DNA of 64,000 bases from Bdellovibrionota bacterium (GTDB lineage: Bacteria > Bdellovibrionota_C > UBA2361 > JAFLCA01): assembly GCA_030584005.1 (NCBI GenBank), contig CP129486.1, forward strand, positions 1,919,933 through 1,983,932, given 5' to 3'. The notes under the pieces are model-generated. The model did not search any database. It was not told the origin of the DNA and was given only the letters and a program-made list of their open reading frames with translations. Numbering within the stretch: position 1 is the stretch's first letter; every line of letters starts with the position of its first letter. Positions 47,264 to 56,547 of this stretch are shown piece after piece. The position numbers were made by a program, and so were the translations under genes.

Positions 47264-47680
47264 ATGCGGCTGCTTTTGAGTCTGACAGTGATGTGCGTGG
47301 CCTTCACGGCCCAGGCGGAGGTGTATCGCTGCGGGGATGGGGTCTTTCGTTCGGCAAACCGAGCTCCTGCTTCCTGCGAGCCTCTGCGCAGTTCAACCAC
47401 ATGCAGTAACGGCAATAAGTATATTACCCCGAGCCGACCGGGCCTGCCCGCCGTGAGCGACCAATGCGAACCAAGCGGACTTGTCGTGAGCCCCTTTACC
47501 CATTTTGGAATTCGGCCTGCCCTGCACATAGCAAAGCGCGCATCACCCAGTTCATTTCAGCTCCCCGAGTTGGGGTTGAGCGGAATTCAAAGTCAGATCG
47601 AATCCGTTGTCGGAAACTACCAAAACATCTTTGACAGCCTGTTCAGCCAGGGATTCAACACGGGCCGCCGCTGCAACTAA
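47264..47680 (+). CDS. Small secreted protein (DUF4124-like start)
   Basis: About 138 residues from ATG 47264. A signal peptide MRLLLSLTVMCVAFTAQA is followed by EVYRCGDGVFRSANR, reminiscent of DUF4124 (EvYKCxDxxG). Cysteines at SCEPL, TTCSNG and QCEPSG may pair. The remainder is unfolded-looking and ends with two neighbouring residues RRCN. Function unknown. Confidence 0.6.
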   Translation: MRLLLSLTVMCVAFTAQAEVYRCGDGVFRSANRAPASCEPLRSSTTCSNGNKYITPSRPGLPAVSDQCEPSGLVVSPFTHFGIRPALHIAKRASPSSFQLPELGLSGIQSQIESVVGNYQNIFDSLFSQGFNTGRRCN

Positions 47681-47727
47681 CCCTCAGAGCGTTGCGCCAC
47701 TGTATAACAGCTTGGCGTGCTCACAAA

Positions 47728-48081
47728 TCACGTTAAAAAATCATCCAGACTGCGCTGCAGGGCCGACCTTGGAACGATCTGTTCAAGCCCGCACTCCTGC
47801 GCTCGTGTCAACGCCTCCACATTGCGATGGGAGAAAAAACAGAGCACCTTCTCGGGAGCTTCTGCGAGCCGCTGCAAAAGCGGGTTCGATGCTTCCCCGG
47901 TACTTTCGAGATCAACGAGCACTCGGGCGCACTGCTGCAGGTCGATCTCCGGGGGCAGCTCGTTGACGTTCTTGGGGGCAATAACTTCCCAGCCCCGGGC
48001 GCGCAAGGCGTCTTTCAGCTCCATTCGGAACATCAGATCGGCGCATACGAGCAACACTTTCTGCGGAGTCCTCTCACTCAT
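47728..48081 (-). CDS. Degenerate receiver-like protein
   Basis: 117 residues with the receiver fold pattern: strand KVLLVCADLMFRMEL, helix, WEVIAP, LVDLES (Asp in the phosphoacceptor strand), VLCFFSHRN and IVPRSALQRSL. The acidic pair of strand 1 is missing (VCAD for VDDD) and the conserved Lys is Arg, so phosphorylation is unlikely. Its start overlaps the end of the NtrC-type gene by 8 nt, suggesting the two proteins are made together. Confidence 0.6.
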   Translation of the reverse strand: MSERTPQKVLLVCADLMFRMELKDALRARGWEVIAPKNVNELPPEIDLQQCARVLVDLESTGEASNPLLQRLAEAPEKVLCFFSHRNVEALTRAQECGLEQIVPRSALQRSLDDFLT

Positions 48082-49471
48082 CTGTCACAAGTCCGTATTC
48101 CTGCACTTTGCTGATCAAATTCGACCTAGAGATCCCCAATCGACGCGCCGCTTCACTTTTGTTCCCCCCATGCTCATTGAGAGCTGCCTGGATAATCTCC
48201 TTCTCCAGTGCGGCTAGTGCTTCTTTCAGGGGAAGCTGCCCCGCCGTTATCCCCTTACGCGAGCCGACATCGCTGGACAGGAGCAGATCCTCGGCCTCCA
48301 CATTGCTGCGATCTCCGGAGAGGAGGTAGGCTCTCGATATTTCATTCTGGAGCTCCCGCACGTTGCCGGGCCAGTGATGAGCGCTCAGCCGGGCGAGGGC
48401 CGAACTGCTGAGCTGCTTGACACCCCGCCCCTCCTTGCGTGCCCGCTCCGCCAGAAAGTGCTCAGCGAGCATGGGCACATCCTCGCTTCTGTCGCGAAGC
48501 GGGGGCAGCTCGATCTGCACCACGTTAATCCGGTAGAACAGATCTTCTCGAAACTTCCCCTCCTTGATCAGTCGTTCAAGGGGCTTATTCGTAGCGGCAA
48601 CCACCCGTACATCAACTTTCTTGGCTTTGTTGCTGCCCACGGGGACCACCGTCCCATCTTGCAACACACGCAGCAGCTTGGCTTGCAGCCCCATGGGCAT
48701 ATCGCCCAACTCATCGAGAAAGAGCGTCCCGCCATTTGCAGTCTCAAAGAGACCCTCTCGGTCGCGGACCGCTCCGGTGAAGGCTCCGCGTACATGGCCG
48801 AACAGTTCGGATTCGAGGAGCTGCTCCTGTAGCGCCGAGCAGTTCTGCGCTACAAAGGGGCGCGCGGCGCGGTTACCCATGAAATGAAGCGCTCGCGCCA
48901 CCAGCTCTTTGCCGGTGCCCGATTCGCCCGTAATAAGCACGGAGACTGAACTATCCTTGACCTGCTCGATCAGCGAATACACACGCTGCATTGCCCTACT
49001 CTGGCCAAGAATCTCGGCGTAGTGGGTACGATCGCCTAACGCGCGGTGCAGCGCCGCATTCTGTTTCTCTAATCGCTGCTGTTCAAGGTACAGCTGTTTT
49101 GTTCCAAGCGCCGCCTGAACCCGCGCCAACAGTTCATCTTTCTTGAAGGGTTTAAAGAGGAAATCGCTGGCGCCGCGCTCGAATCCGCGGATCAGATAAT
49201 CACGCTCGGTCTGCGCCGTGATGAGGATGATCGGGATGTAGCGCAGCACCGGGTCGTTGCGCACGGCATCGACAACACCAAAGCCGTCCATTCCGGGCAA
49301 ATTAATATCAGATATCAGAATATCGGGGAGGTTCCTGCTCAGTCCTTCCAGGCCCCTCTCTGCGTTATCGAATGATTCGACCGCAAAGCCCGCCCCGCCC
49401 AGAATCTGCTCGACCAAGAAACGATTATTCTCGTCATCTTCAATCAGCAGCACTTTCGTGGAGGAGTTCAT
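48074..49471 (-). CDS. NtrC-family sigma-54 response regulator
   Basis: About 465 residues from ATG 49471. Receiver: LLIEDDE with Asp12/13 and Asp55 in ISDINLPGMDG. AAA+ domain: Walker A GESGTGKELVARALH, the sigma-54 contact loop RGAFTGAVRDREG, and LFLDELGDMP. Fis-type helix-turn-helix at the end: NKSEAARRLGISRSNLISK. It should activate sigma-54 promoters after phosphorylation; its kinase is not in the window. It begins 38 nt after rho on the same strand. Targets are unknown. Confidence 0.92.
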   Translation of the reverse strand: MNSSTKVLLIEDDENNRFLVEQILGGAGFAVESFDNAERGLEGLSRNLPDILISDINLPGMDGFGVVDAVRNDPVLRYIPIILITAQTERDYLIRGFERGASDFLFKPFKKDELLARVQAALGTKQLYLEQQRLEKQNAALHRALGDRTHYAEILGQSRAMQRVYSLIEQVKDSSVSVLITGESGTGKELVARALHFMGNRAARPFVAQNCSALQEQLLESELFGHVRGAFTGAVRDREGLFETANGGTLFLDELGDMPMGLQAKLLRVLQDGTVVPVGSNKAKKVDVRVVAATNKPLERLIKEGKFREDLFYRINVVQIELPPLRDRSEDVPMLAEHFLAERARKEGRGVKQLSSSALARLSAHHWPGNVRELQNEISRAYLLSGDRSNVEAEDLLLSSDVGSRKGITAGQLPLKEALAALEKEIIQAALNEHGGNKSEAARRLGISRSNLISKVQEYGLVTDE

Positions 49472-49508
49472 GAGTATAGGCTCTCGCAACACCACGGAGG
49501 GGGGCGAG

Positions 49509-50765
49509 TTACGCGCCCTTCATCATATCGAGGAACTCTTTATTGCCCTTGGTGCCATCCATCTTGCTGAGGAGCCACTCCATGGCCTCGACCGGATTGA
49601 GCGGATTCATTACTTTGCGCAGCAGCCACACTTTCTGCAACACGTCATTCGGGATCAGCAGCTCTTCACGCCGCGTTCCTGATTTATTGACATCCATGGC
49701 GGGGAATACGCGGCGCTCGACGAGCTTCCGATCGAGGTGCACTTCCATATTGCCGGTGCCTTTGAACTCTTCGAAGATCACTTCATCCATACGGGAACCG
49801 GTATCGACGAGGGCGGTGCCTATAATGGTGAGGCTGCCTCCCTCCTCGATGTTGCGGGCCGCTCCGAAGAAGCGTTTTGGCTTATGCAGCGCGTTGGAGT
49901 CCACACCGCCGGAGAGGATCTTTCCGCTGGGGGGCACCACGGTGTTGTAGGCACGCGCCAGGCGTGTGATCGAATCCAAAAGGATCACGACATCACGTTT
50001 GTGCTCGACTAAGCGCTTGGCCTTCTCGATAACCATTTCGGCAACCTGTACGTGGCGTTGTGCCGGTTCGTCGAAGGTGGAGCTTACGACCTCGGCCTTT
50101 ACATTACGCTGCATGTCGGTGACTTCCTCGGGCCGTTCGTCGATCAGCAGCACGATCAAGATCACTTCCTTGTGGTTGTCGGTAATGGCGTTGGCAATGT
50201 TCTGCAAGAGTATGGTCTTGCCGGTGCGTGGGGGCGCCACGATCAATCCGCGCTGGCCCTTCCCGATAGGGCTAAACAGGTCCAGGATGCGGGTAGCCAT
50301 GGTCCCCTTCTTGCTTTCGAGCTTGAGCCGCTCATTCGGGTAAATCGGGGTAAGGTTGTCAAAGTGAATCTTAGTCTTAAGGACCTCCGGATCATCGTAG
50401 TTGACCGAATTGACCTTGAGGAGGGCAAAGTAGCGCTCACCTTCCTTCTCACGGGGCGGACGAATTTGGCCTGAAATGGAGTCGCCCGTTTTCAATCCAA
50501 ACCGCCGGATCTGCGCCGGAGAAACATAGATATCGTCCGATCCTGGCAGGTAGTTGTAGTCGGGAGCCCTTAGAAATCCGAAGCCGTCCGGAAGACACTC
50601 TAGAACCCCTTCCGCGTAAATATTCCCGTTCGACTCCGCCTGTGCCGTGAGTATTCCGAAGATAAGCTCCTGGCGGCGCATATTGTTGGCGCCTTCGAGG
50701 GTGAATTGGGTCGCCAACTTCATCAAATCTTCATTCTTAAGATGCTTTAGTTCATTTAGGTTCAT
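49509..50765 (-). CDS. rho: Transcription termination factor Rho
   Basis: 418 residues from ATG 50765. The N-terminal helix domain ([18 protein letters not shown]) and cold-shock RNA-binding domain ([20 protein letters not shown]) bind C-rich RNA; the ATPase core has Walker [29 protein letters not shown] and the R-loop/Q-loop region [20 protein letters not shown] normal, active hexameric helicase is expected. A strong promoter and a ~300-nt untranslated leader precede it. Confidence 0.96.
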   Translation of the reverse strand: MNLNELKHLKNEDLMKLATQFTLEGANNMRRQELIFGILTAQAESNGNIYAEGVLECLPDGFGFLRAPDYNYLPGSDDIYVSPAQIRRFGLKTGDSISGQIRPPREKEGERYFALLKVNSVNYDDPEVLKTKIHFDNLTPIYPNERLKLESKKGTMATRILDLFSPIGKGQRGLIVAPPRTGKTILLQNIANAITDNHKEVILIVLLIDERPEEVTDMQRNVKAEVVSSTFDEPAQRHVQVAEMVIEKAKRLVEHKRDVVILLDSITRLARAYNTVVPPSGKILSGGVDSNALHKPKRFFGAARNIEEGGSLTIIGTALVDTGSRMDEVIFEEFKGTGNMEVHLDRKLVERRVFPAMDVNKSGTRREELLIPNDVLQKVWLLRKVMNPLNPVEAMEWLLSKMDGTKGNKEFLDMMKGA

Positions 50766-51088
50766 AGTCGAGGCACTCTCTTTCATAGCAGGTCATTCAA
50801 AAAGAAACGTGAAGCCACTGCCGCAGGGGAGCTATTCAAAGCCGCCTTGCATGGTCATTCGCAACCGTGGCAACGCTCACTCAAATTCGCTCCGAATTCA
50901 CACGTTTTCGTCTGCATCGCTAAGCTTCGTTACCCGTATCAACACTTCAGTAGACCTAAAGCCCTTCTGCTAATGTTGTTGAGGTTGCGTGATGGAAATG
51001 GTCTCTAGAACTGGCCAGTGTAACTATTGGCCAGGAGTTCAGGGACTGTATTCGCCGACAGCGGCTTACTCTGCTTAGGACAGTGTAA
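50766..51088 (-). promoter_or_regulatory. Long 5' leader of rho
   Basis: About 315 nt separate the predicted transcription start from the rho ATG. No long frame is conserved in it. E. coli rho also has a long leader through which Rho terminates its own transcription; autoregulation here is an inference. The stretch contains several CAAC/CCTC-type C-rich unstructured segments. Confidence 0.35.
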
Positions 51089-51118
51089 ATAGTAGCCCCG
51101 ACTGAAAATCGATGTCAA
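51089..51118 (-). promoter_or_regulatory. Sigma-70 promoter for rho
   Basis: On the minus strand a perfect -35 TTGACA (51113-51118) is followed after 18 nt by TACTAT (51089-51094). It lies just after the tsaB stop and directs transcription towards rho. Confidence 0.65.
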
Positions 51119-51144
51119 GATGCAAAGTTTGGCCACTTGGAGGC

Positions 51145-51798
51145 TCAACCAGAGCGCTCGGCGATGGTCTTGGCGCTTACCGGGCGGCCGTACTCGGGCG
51201 CACATGCGGAGATCTCTGCTACCGTTTGAGCGGGAGCTCCTGCCAACGAGAGCATGGCTCTGCTCCAAGTCATGGGGGCAACGCAATAACGCTCCCATTC
51301 GGCGGATGGAAGGCTCGGGTCAGCATCCATACACACGATAGTCGGGGGATCGGAGCTTGCCTTCTGGCACAGCGCGGCAAGTGCGGGGTGCGGGAGGAGT
51401 CGGGCCGAAGCGATGAGCTGCCCCGAAGATGCAAGTGCCGCGAAACATTGCTCTCGCCCCGCGCGGCACAGGGCTACGCACAGGGGGCGATCCGTTGAGG
51501 CCGTGATTGCCGCCGCATCAAGCCCCGGGGCAAGCAAGAGTGGGATGGATCGTGAAAAGGCCAGCCCCTTGCAAAAGCTCAAGGCCACCCGTAGTCCCGT
51601 AAAAGACCCCGGTCCCTTTCCACATACGATCTTCTCGAGTGACTGCCATTGCACGTCGTGTGCGCGCATCATTTCGGCGCAGGCTAACGACAGGGGCTCC
51701 TGTGTGTCGAGGAAGCGCTCTTCAATCACCGCATCCCCTTCCAACAGCCCCAGTAGATGCGTGGGCGTGGAGAAGTCAACGCTTAAACAGAGCGACAT
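51145..51798 (-). CDS. tsaB: tRNA threonylcarbamoyladenosine synthesis protein TsaB
   Basis: About 217 residues from ATG 51798, nine nt after the rseP stop. The ASKHA-fold start SLCLSVDFSTPTHLLGLLEG and VCGKGPGSFTGLRVALSFCKGL (the KGPGSFTGLR motif) identify TsaB, which scaffolds TsaD and TsaE in forming t6A at position 37 of ANN-decoding tRNAs. The C-terminus is near the family's usual size. TsaB following RseP occurs in several Deltaproteobacteria. Confidence 0.92.
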   Translation of the reverse strand: MSLCLSVDFSTPTHLLGLLEGDAVIEERFLDTQEPLSLACAEMMRAHDVQWQSLEKIVCGKGPGSFTGLRVALSFCKGLAFSRSIPLLLAPGLDAAAITASTDRPLCVALCRAGREQCFAALASSGQLIASARLLPHPALAALCQKASSDPPTIVCMDADPSLPSAEWERYCVAPMTWSRAMLSLAGAPAQTVAEISACAPEYGRPVSAKTIAERSG

Positions 51799-51806
51799 GA
51801 CCCCTG

Positions 51807-52991
51807 CTACCACAAACGCAACAAATCATTGCCCAGGGCAAACACCATCAGGAGGAGCAGGACGGCCATGCCAAACTGATTGGCGACCTCCTGGACTCTC
51901 AGGCTGAGCGGCTTGCGTCTCAGTGCTTCCAGCGTGAAGAACACAAGGTGTCCCCCATCGAGAATGGGGATCGGTAAAAGGTTCAGAATGGCCAGACTCA
52001 CACTGAGGAAGATCATGAACTCGATCAGGTAGTCAACGCCCCGCTTCGCACTCTTGGCAGCCTGCTGGAAGATGAAGATCGGTCCGGCGATGTGTTTAGG
52101 GGAGATAATCCCTTGGATCATTCCATACAGTCCCTTCACGGTCATATAGGAGAGAAACAGCACGTGGTTTGTGCCGCCGATAAAGGCCTCCTGCAATGAG
52201 GCCGGCATCCTTTCTGTTGAGGGGACGATGCCGATCTTGAATGATTTTTTTGGATCCTTACCCTCCAGCAGCGCCAGTTCCCCGATCTCCTGAGTTGGGT
52301 TCAAGGTGAGTGTATGCTGCTGCTCGAGACCAGACTCTCCCTGTCGTGTAATCTCCAACGTGACGGGCTCTCCCCCGGAGCCTGCGATCTTCGAGGCAAG
52401 TTCTTCCCATGTAGTGACAGGGACGCCATTGACGCTTCTGACGAGGTCGCCACGCTGCAGTCCGGCCTTCTCGGCCGGCAGTCCCGGGAATACCTCGCCA
52501 ATCTTGGCAAGGTTCTGCGGGGAATCGAACCCAAAGAGCGCAATCGAACCGATGGCCAGAAACCAGGCAAAGAGCAGGTTGAAGAGCGGGCCGGCAAACA
52601 CCACCCAGAACTTGGCCCAGTAGCCCTTCTTAAGGAACCACTTGGATTGATCGGCCATAAGCCGCGCTTGCTCATCATCGAGTGTGCTCACCGCTTCCAG
52701 ATCACCACTTTCGGCGGGAAGCCCCTGGCCGGCCGCCACTGCGCGCGGATCGTCCCCCACCATGCGCACATAGCCCCCCAGCGGGATAAGTCCCAAAGAG
52801 TAAGTGGTTTCGCCGATCTTGCGTTTCCAGAGCTTCTTGCCGAAGCCGATCGAGAAATCGAGCACCCCGATGCCGTTCCATTTGGCAAAGAGGAAATGCC
52901 CTAGCTCATGCACAAAGATCAGTATTCCCAGCACCGTGATCGCAAGCACGATCATCAAGGCTTGCTGGATCGATTGAAGGAACATCTCCAT
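51807..52991 (-). CDS. rseP: Site-2 intramembrane protease RseP
   Basis: 394 residues. HELGH at 28-32 (zinc ligands and catalytic Glu) lies in the first transmembrane helix; a PDZ domain (FPGLPAEKAGLQRGDLVRSV) follows at about 165-250; the third zinc ligand is the Asp of LPIPILDGGHLVFFTLEAL. RseP cuts anti-sigma factors and remnant signal peptides in the inner membrane. A single PDZ domain is recognisable; E. coli RseP has two. In related genomes rseP directly follows dxr; here 6.3 kb lie between. Confidence 0.94.
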   Translation of the reverse strand: MEMFLQSIQQALMIVLAITVLGILIFVHELGHFLFAKWNGIGVLDFSIGFGKKLWKRKIGETTYSLGLIPLGGYVRMVGDDPRAVAAGQGLPAESGDLEAVSTLDDEQARLMADQSKWFLKKGYWAKFWVVFAGPLFNLLFAWFLAIGSIALFGFDSPQNLAKIGEVFPGLPAEKAGLQRGDLVRSVNGVPVTTWEELASKIAGSGGEPVTLEITRQGESGLEQQHTLTLNPTQEIGELALLEGKDPKKSFKIGIVPSTERMPASLQEAFIGGTNHVLFLSYMTVKGLYGMIQGIISPKHIAGPIFIFQQAAKSAKRGVDYLIEFMIFLSVSLAILNLLPIPILDGGHLVFFTLEALRRKPLSLRVQEVANQFGMAVLLLLMVFALGNDLLRLW

Positions 52992-53186
52992 TGGATTTAC
53001 ATTCTCCTACCTTGAGCGGTTGACACTGCCAGCAGCGCTGTGCTGGCAGTGATTTTATGGGGGCATCTGTATGCTCGTCAGGCGCGCCCGACCCCTTTAG
53101 CAATAACCGTGAGTGTAACGTTAATACCTTCGGCGTGAAATAGGGGCTGCTGAGCTACCTTTGGAACGGCAGTATTTTGAAGCTGA

Positions 53187-54269
53187 TTAACCCCGGCCGA
53201 ATGCGCCCTGCAGCACATTGGAGCTATCCTCCGAGTTGCTACGCAGCTCTCGCCCCAGCGCCATGAGCTGCGCAAGATCATTGGGGCTTGGTCCATAGGT
53301 ATAGTCCCCTTGTCGCAAGGACTGGGTACCCGCCAAGTTGAGGAGCTCAGGATAGATAGACAGGATTCTCTCGACCTCGGCCAGGGCGCGGCGTTTCAGC
53401 TCCTCGGATCGCTGCGCATCTTCCTCGACCTGCTTCTTTAGCTGTCCTTCGAGTTCCGCCGCAATGCCGATCAAAATACCCGCGATAACGGAGGCACTGG
53501 CGGCCTCGGCGGGATGGGTAATTGTGAGCGCCCTAGAAAGTGCGGGGTCGACTCCTTGCCAGGCCGCTGGGCCCGTTTCGAGAAAAACGGCGATGGAGCC
53601 CTGGAGGGCATGGGAGATGTCGATAAGGGATTGGCACAGTGCGCCAACTTCGTTGCGTATGATCTCGAGCGAGCGGGCGATGCGATCTCGCAGCGCTCTA
53701 TCGCCGATCTCATGGTGCAGAATGATCTTGCCGATGCTTGCCGACACATCAGCGCTTTCGAGCACAAGGTACAGTACTGCGGCCTCCTGTGCAGTCAGCG
53801 AGTCAGCTCCCCCCTGTAATGCGCGCCGCACGATCTCCTTCTCCTGCGGGGTGATACCGGGATGCTGCTCGATGACCCGCAGGAGGTCGGCCCGTTCATC
53901 CGGGTCGAGCCGCTGTAGCAGCTCTGCCATGCGCCCGCCGATATCGGCTTCATAGGAGTAGCCTTTATGTTTGTGATCGAGCCGGGGGTCGGACTGCAAG
54001 GTCTTCTCGATAGAATCGCGTAGTGTGACCAGCTCCTGATTCAAGATGCGCCGATGCTCCTCGATAACGCGCAGCGTCTCCGGTGGTGCGCCCATTCGCG
54101 CGAGATACTGGACCAACTTTTGAAGATAGCTGTCGACCTGGTCGAGGCCGTGGACCACGTTAGGCTCAAAGAACTGCTGCGGGGTGTAAGGCGACCGTTC
54201 AGATTCAAGTCTTTGCGGATCGGGGACTGCTGGTCCGGGGTCTCGGTGGATGGTGGTTGGATCTGGCAT
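53187..54269 (-). CDS. Helical protein of unknown function
   Basis: About 360 residues from ATG 54269 (AAGGG seven bases upstream; a longer frame reaches 54374). It is nearly all helical with coiled-coil segments (VIEEHRRILNQELVTLRDS, EEDAQRSEELKRRALAEV). A possible short hydrophobic stretch is ASASVIAGILIGIAAELEG. No signal peptide or known motif. I do not recognise the family. It is the first gene of the block separating rseP from dxr. Confidence 0.55.
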   Translation of the reverse strand: MPDPTTIHRDPGPAVPDPQRLESERSPYTPQQFFEPNVVHGLDQVDSYLQKLVQYLARMGAPPETLRVIEEHRRILNQELVTLRDSIEKTLQSDPRLDHKHKGYSYEADIGGRMAELLQRLDPDERADLLRVIEQHPGITPQEKEIVRRALQGGADSLTAQEAAVLYLVLESADVSASIGKIILHHEIGDRALRDRIARSLEIIRNEVGALCQSLIDISHALQGSIAVFLETGPAAWQGVDPALSRALTITHPAEAASASVIAGILIGIAAELEGQLKKQVEEDAQRSEELKRRALAEVERILSIYPELLNLAGTQSLRQGDYTYGPSPNDLAQLMALGRELRSNSEDSSNVLQGAFGRG

Positions 54270-54414
54270 AGGGCCCTTAGGGATAGTTATTGGGTGGTAC
54301 ACGAGATGTGTGATGTTAACTGGCGCATCGATATCCCGCAGGTTGACGGTTGAGGGCAAATGGCTCAAACGCACGAGCCTAGGGGCAAAGGTCGGTGCGA
54401 GGGCGTAACCCTCG

Positions 54415-54651
54415 CTATTTCACGCGCTGATCTGGTGGCTTAGAAACGAACTTGATAGTTGGGACGAATGCACGACGCTCTTCAGGCCCGGCCTGGTCTA
54501 GGAGTCGCGTCACACGCGAGAGCCGCTTCTCTAGCCGTTCCTTTAGCTCCTCGCCGAACTCTCGGCGACCCTCTGGAAACCCCGCAAACGCGTCAGATAC
54601 CCGGAGATCGGTAACAGGCCCTAGGTGGTCGTCTATGAGAGTTAATACGCA
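54415..54651 (-). pseudogene. Open reading remnant without a start codon
   Basis: A 78-codon frame, bounded upstream by TAG (54652-54654) and without ATG, GTG or TTG in its first 50 codons. The translation has a protein-like composition: SDAFAGFPEGRREFGEELKE, then RLEKRLSRVTRLLDQ and VSKPPDQ. It is probably the 3' part of a gene whose beginning was lost or frameshifted. The family is not recognised. Confidence 0.4.
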
Positions 54652-54719
54652 CTAGGTAGAGAAGAGGGGCCTCGGTTTGGAAAGCGGTGCTCTTTCCTAT
54701 GCAGCTTTCTTCTGCTTTT

Positions 54720-54919
54720 TCACTGAGTGAACTGTAGCTGGATCCCTACTGCCTCAAGGATTGACGACAAGCTCGAAAGCTTCGGATTCCCCTTCTTATA
54801 GAGAGACTTCGGTAAAGATTTTCACGATTGAGTTCCGTCTTTCGAGAAAGGTTGGTCAGGCCACCACGCGCCTCCACGACGTCACGAAGCCCACAGATCT
54901 CACTTGCAGCCTTAACTTT
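54720..54919 (-). pseudogene. Relic of an addiction-module antitoxin (HigA/XRE-type)
   Basis: On the minus strand LRDVVEARGGLTNLSRKTEL then NRENLYRSLS leads, after two surplus bases near 54788, into KGNPKLSSLSSILEAVGIQL and the stop at 54720. This matches the C-terminal half of the 'putative addiction module antidote' family (LYRxLSxxGNPxLxxLxxILxAxG), whose helix-turn-helix binds the operon's DNA. The N-terminal part ends at an in-frame TAG (54920-54922) and no RelE/HigB-like toxin is seen next to it. The gene is thus a decayed leftover of a toxin-antitoxin pair. Confidence 0.7.
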
Positions 54920-55212
54920 CTAATACCATTGAAAATACTTCGATGGGTGGCACTAGCGACAGCCACCACAGGTAGCGAGTGCGTGCAGCTGTCGCAGTAC
55001 ACCCGTGCTGCGTCATGTTGAAGAAGTCCGCAGTTAAGAACAGAGAAGAGGCACTCACCTTGGCGGGTTACGGTGAACAGTCCCGCGAGTATCAACACCG
55101 TCATTAGGAGTAGCAACACCTTCGCAAGCGCTGCCTTGGCTGACCGGCTGGTAGGTGCAATGTCGCTGTCGTATCTCCAAGGCTCGCCTAGGGAAGTTTT
55201 CGTTGGCCTCAT
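54856..55212 (-). CDS. Possible small membrane protein
   Basis: From ATG 55212 (AAGGAT close upstream) a 118-codon frame has one plausible transmembrane helix (VLLLLMTVLILAGLFTVT) and then a cysteine-containing stretch (FSVLNCGLLQ, YCDSCTHS). The 3' end overlaps the antitoxin relic in another frame, so its last ~20 codons are doubtful. A weak prediction. Confidence 0.3.
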   Translation of the reverse strand: MRPTKTSLGEPWRYDSDIAPTSRSAKAALAKVLLLLMTVLILAGLFTVTRQGECLFSVLNCGLLQHDAARVYCDSCTHSLPVVAVASATHRSIFNGIRKLRLQVRSVGFVTSWRRVVA

Positions 55213-55478
55213 ATCCTTCAAAAACTGTCCGTCCAAGTGAGGTTTTTGTCGGGGTGCTGTGCGATCGGGTGAGAGATTGCTGTCAGGTCGCCCGGGGTCC
55301 ATTGGATATAGCGTTTGGAAGAATCGAACGTGGATAGGGCTAAATAGGTGGATTCCGTACAGTTATGAGACGGGTTTGTTGGATTTTGACATAACAGGGG
55401 TTAGCGCGAGGGATGCATGCTGCAATAACACCTTGTCTGTGGTATGTAGCTTCCGTCGATCTTCAAAAACTTGCTAAT

Positions 55479-55664
55479 GGGTAGAGGAGTTTAGATTGGC
55501 TCTCCATAAGGCTGTTGCGATAACTCGCCATCCTTGCGGAGAGCTTCTCTCGCAACGAAGGTTTTTGTGACACCTCCGTCGTGACTCCTCTCCATAACAG
55601 GTTGGAGTGACGCAGGTGGTGTCTTAAGTGGTTTCTACCGCTCTCGCGGTGGGCTTTAGACATC
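55479..55664 (+). promoter_or_regulatory. Conserved structured leader, copy A
   Basis: This leader precedes secreted paralog A and recurs, inverted, before paralog B (59029-59241). Part 1 (55479-55601): GGGTAGAGG, then GCTCTCC ... GGAGAGC closing an inner hairpin, then ACGAAGGT ... ACCTCCGT and CCATAACAGG. Part 2 (55615-55664): TGTCTTAAG ... CTTTAGACA enclosing ACCGC-TCTC-GCGGT. In copy B the outer stems are the same but the inner stems are different sequences that still pair, which is the mark of a selected RNA fold. It ends about 55 nt before the ATG. I know no riboswitch family with this layout. Confidence 0.65.
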
Positions 55665-55718
55665 CGCATTCGCTCTCTGCACCTTCGTGTGAGGTGCTCG
55701 GGTAGGAGGAGTTCTGTC

Positions 55719-56522
55719 ATGACGCTTCGCAACAACAACGTTCTCTCGTTCGTCGTTCTCGCGCTGGTCGCCATCATGTCCGGCGGCCTCAACAAGGCCA
55801 GCGCGGACATCATCCGCGACTCGACCGGGATCGAGTACTGGGAAGGGTTGGGGGAGCCGATCTTCCATCACTACGGAACCAGCAACAAGGGAAACACCCC
55901 CGTCTACTTCGAAGGGAATGGGCAGCGGCTCTCCACCATCGGTCTCGTGTGGGGTCACGCAGGATCCGGCGGTCAGCCCAACCAGGGCGACATTGAGTCG
56001 CTCAACTGGCGCTTCATGCTCTTCAATGGTACCTCGGACTTCATCTCCGACCCGCATGGAGAGAGCAGGCCGCAAGGGCTCTACCACCTCTTCGATGAGC
56101 CCACCAACTCAAGCTGGCGGGACATCATCGGCACTACCGGCGGCTACAATATGCGCTATGCTGAATTCAATGTGGAGGCCTTGAACCTCACATTGACCCA
56201 GGGCACTGCCTTCCTGGCGTCAATTCAGCCAGCGGCAGAATTGGGCGGAGGAATCGGTGGAACTCTTCTGGCCTTCGCTAACGGTGGCATGGGCAGTCAA
56301 TACGACTGGTACAAGTCCAACTGGATGGGGCCGAATACGCTCAACGCGCTCGGCGCCCCCTACGACTACGGCGCTTGGAAGGTAACGACTGTGCCTGCGC
56401 CCGGGCCCGGCATCTGCATGGCGCTCGGTGCCTTCTGTCTTTCGAGAGACAGACGCCGAAGCCGCTGCTGCAAGCTGAAGGCCGTGGCCTCAACAGCCGC
56501 GGTCAACCCCTGCTGCGACTAG
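55719..56522 (+). CDS. Secreted protein with PEP-CTERM-like tail, paralog A
   Basis: 267 residues from ATG 55719, preceded by GGTAGGAGGAG. Signal peptide LSFVVLALVAIMSGGLNKASA, then ADIIRDSTGIEYWEGL. The middle shares long blocks with paralog B (IGLVWGHAGSGGQPNQGDIE, WRFMLFNGTSDF, GTTGGYNMRYAEF). Near the end VTTVPAPGPGICMALGAFCL followed by an Arg cluster (SRDRRRSR) resembles an exosortase sorting signal: Pro motif, hydrophobic stretch, basic end. However, about 20 more residues with CC pairs follow. Function unknown; a surface or matrix protein is likely. An intrinsic terminator follows. Confidence 0.75.
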   Translation: MTLRNNNVLSFVVLALVAIMSGGLNKASADIIRDSTGIEYWEGLGEPIFHHYGTSNKGNTPVYFEGNGQRLSTIGLVWGHAGSGGQPNQGDIESLNWRFMLFNGTSDFISDPHGESRPQGLYHLFDEPTNSSWRDIIGTTGGYNMRYAEFNVEALNLTLTQGTAFLASIQPAAELGGGIGGTLLAFANGGMGSQYDWYKSNWMGPNTLNALGAPYDYGAWKVTTVPAPGPGICMALGAFCLSRDRRRSRCCKLKAVASTAAVNPCCD

Positions 56523-56547
56523 AGCGACTGCCGCTACGATCGGGAAC

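Noticed and set aside
54452..54655. 67-codon plus-strand frame rich in Ser and Arg
   Set aside because: It is antisense to the more protein-like minus-strand remnant.
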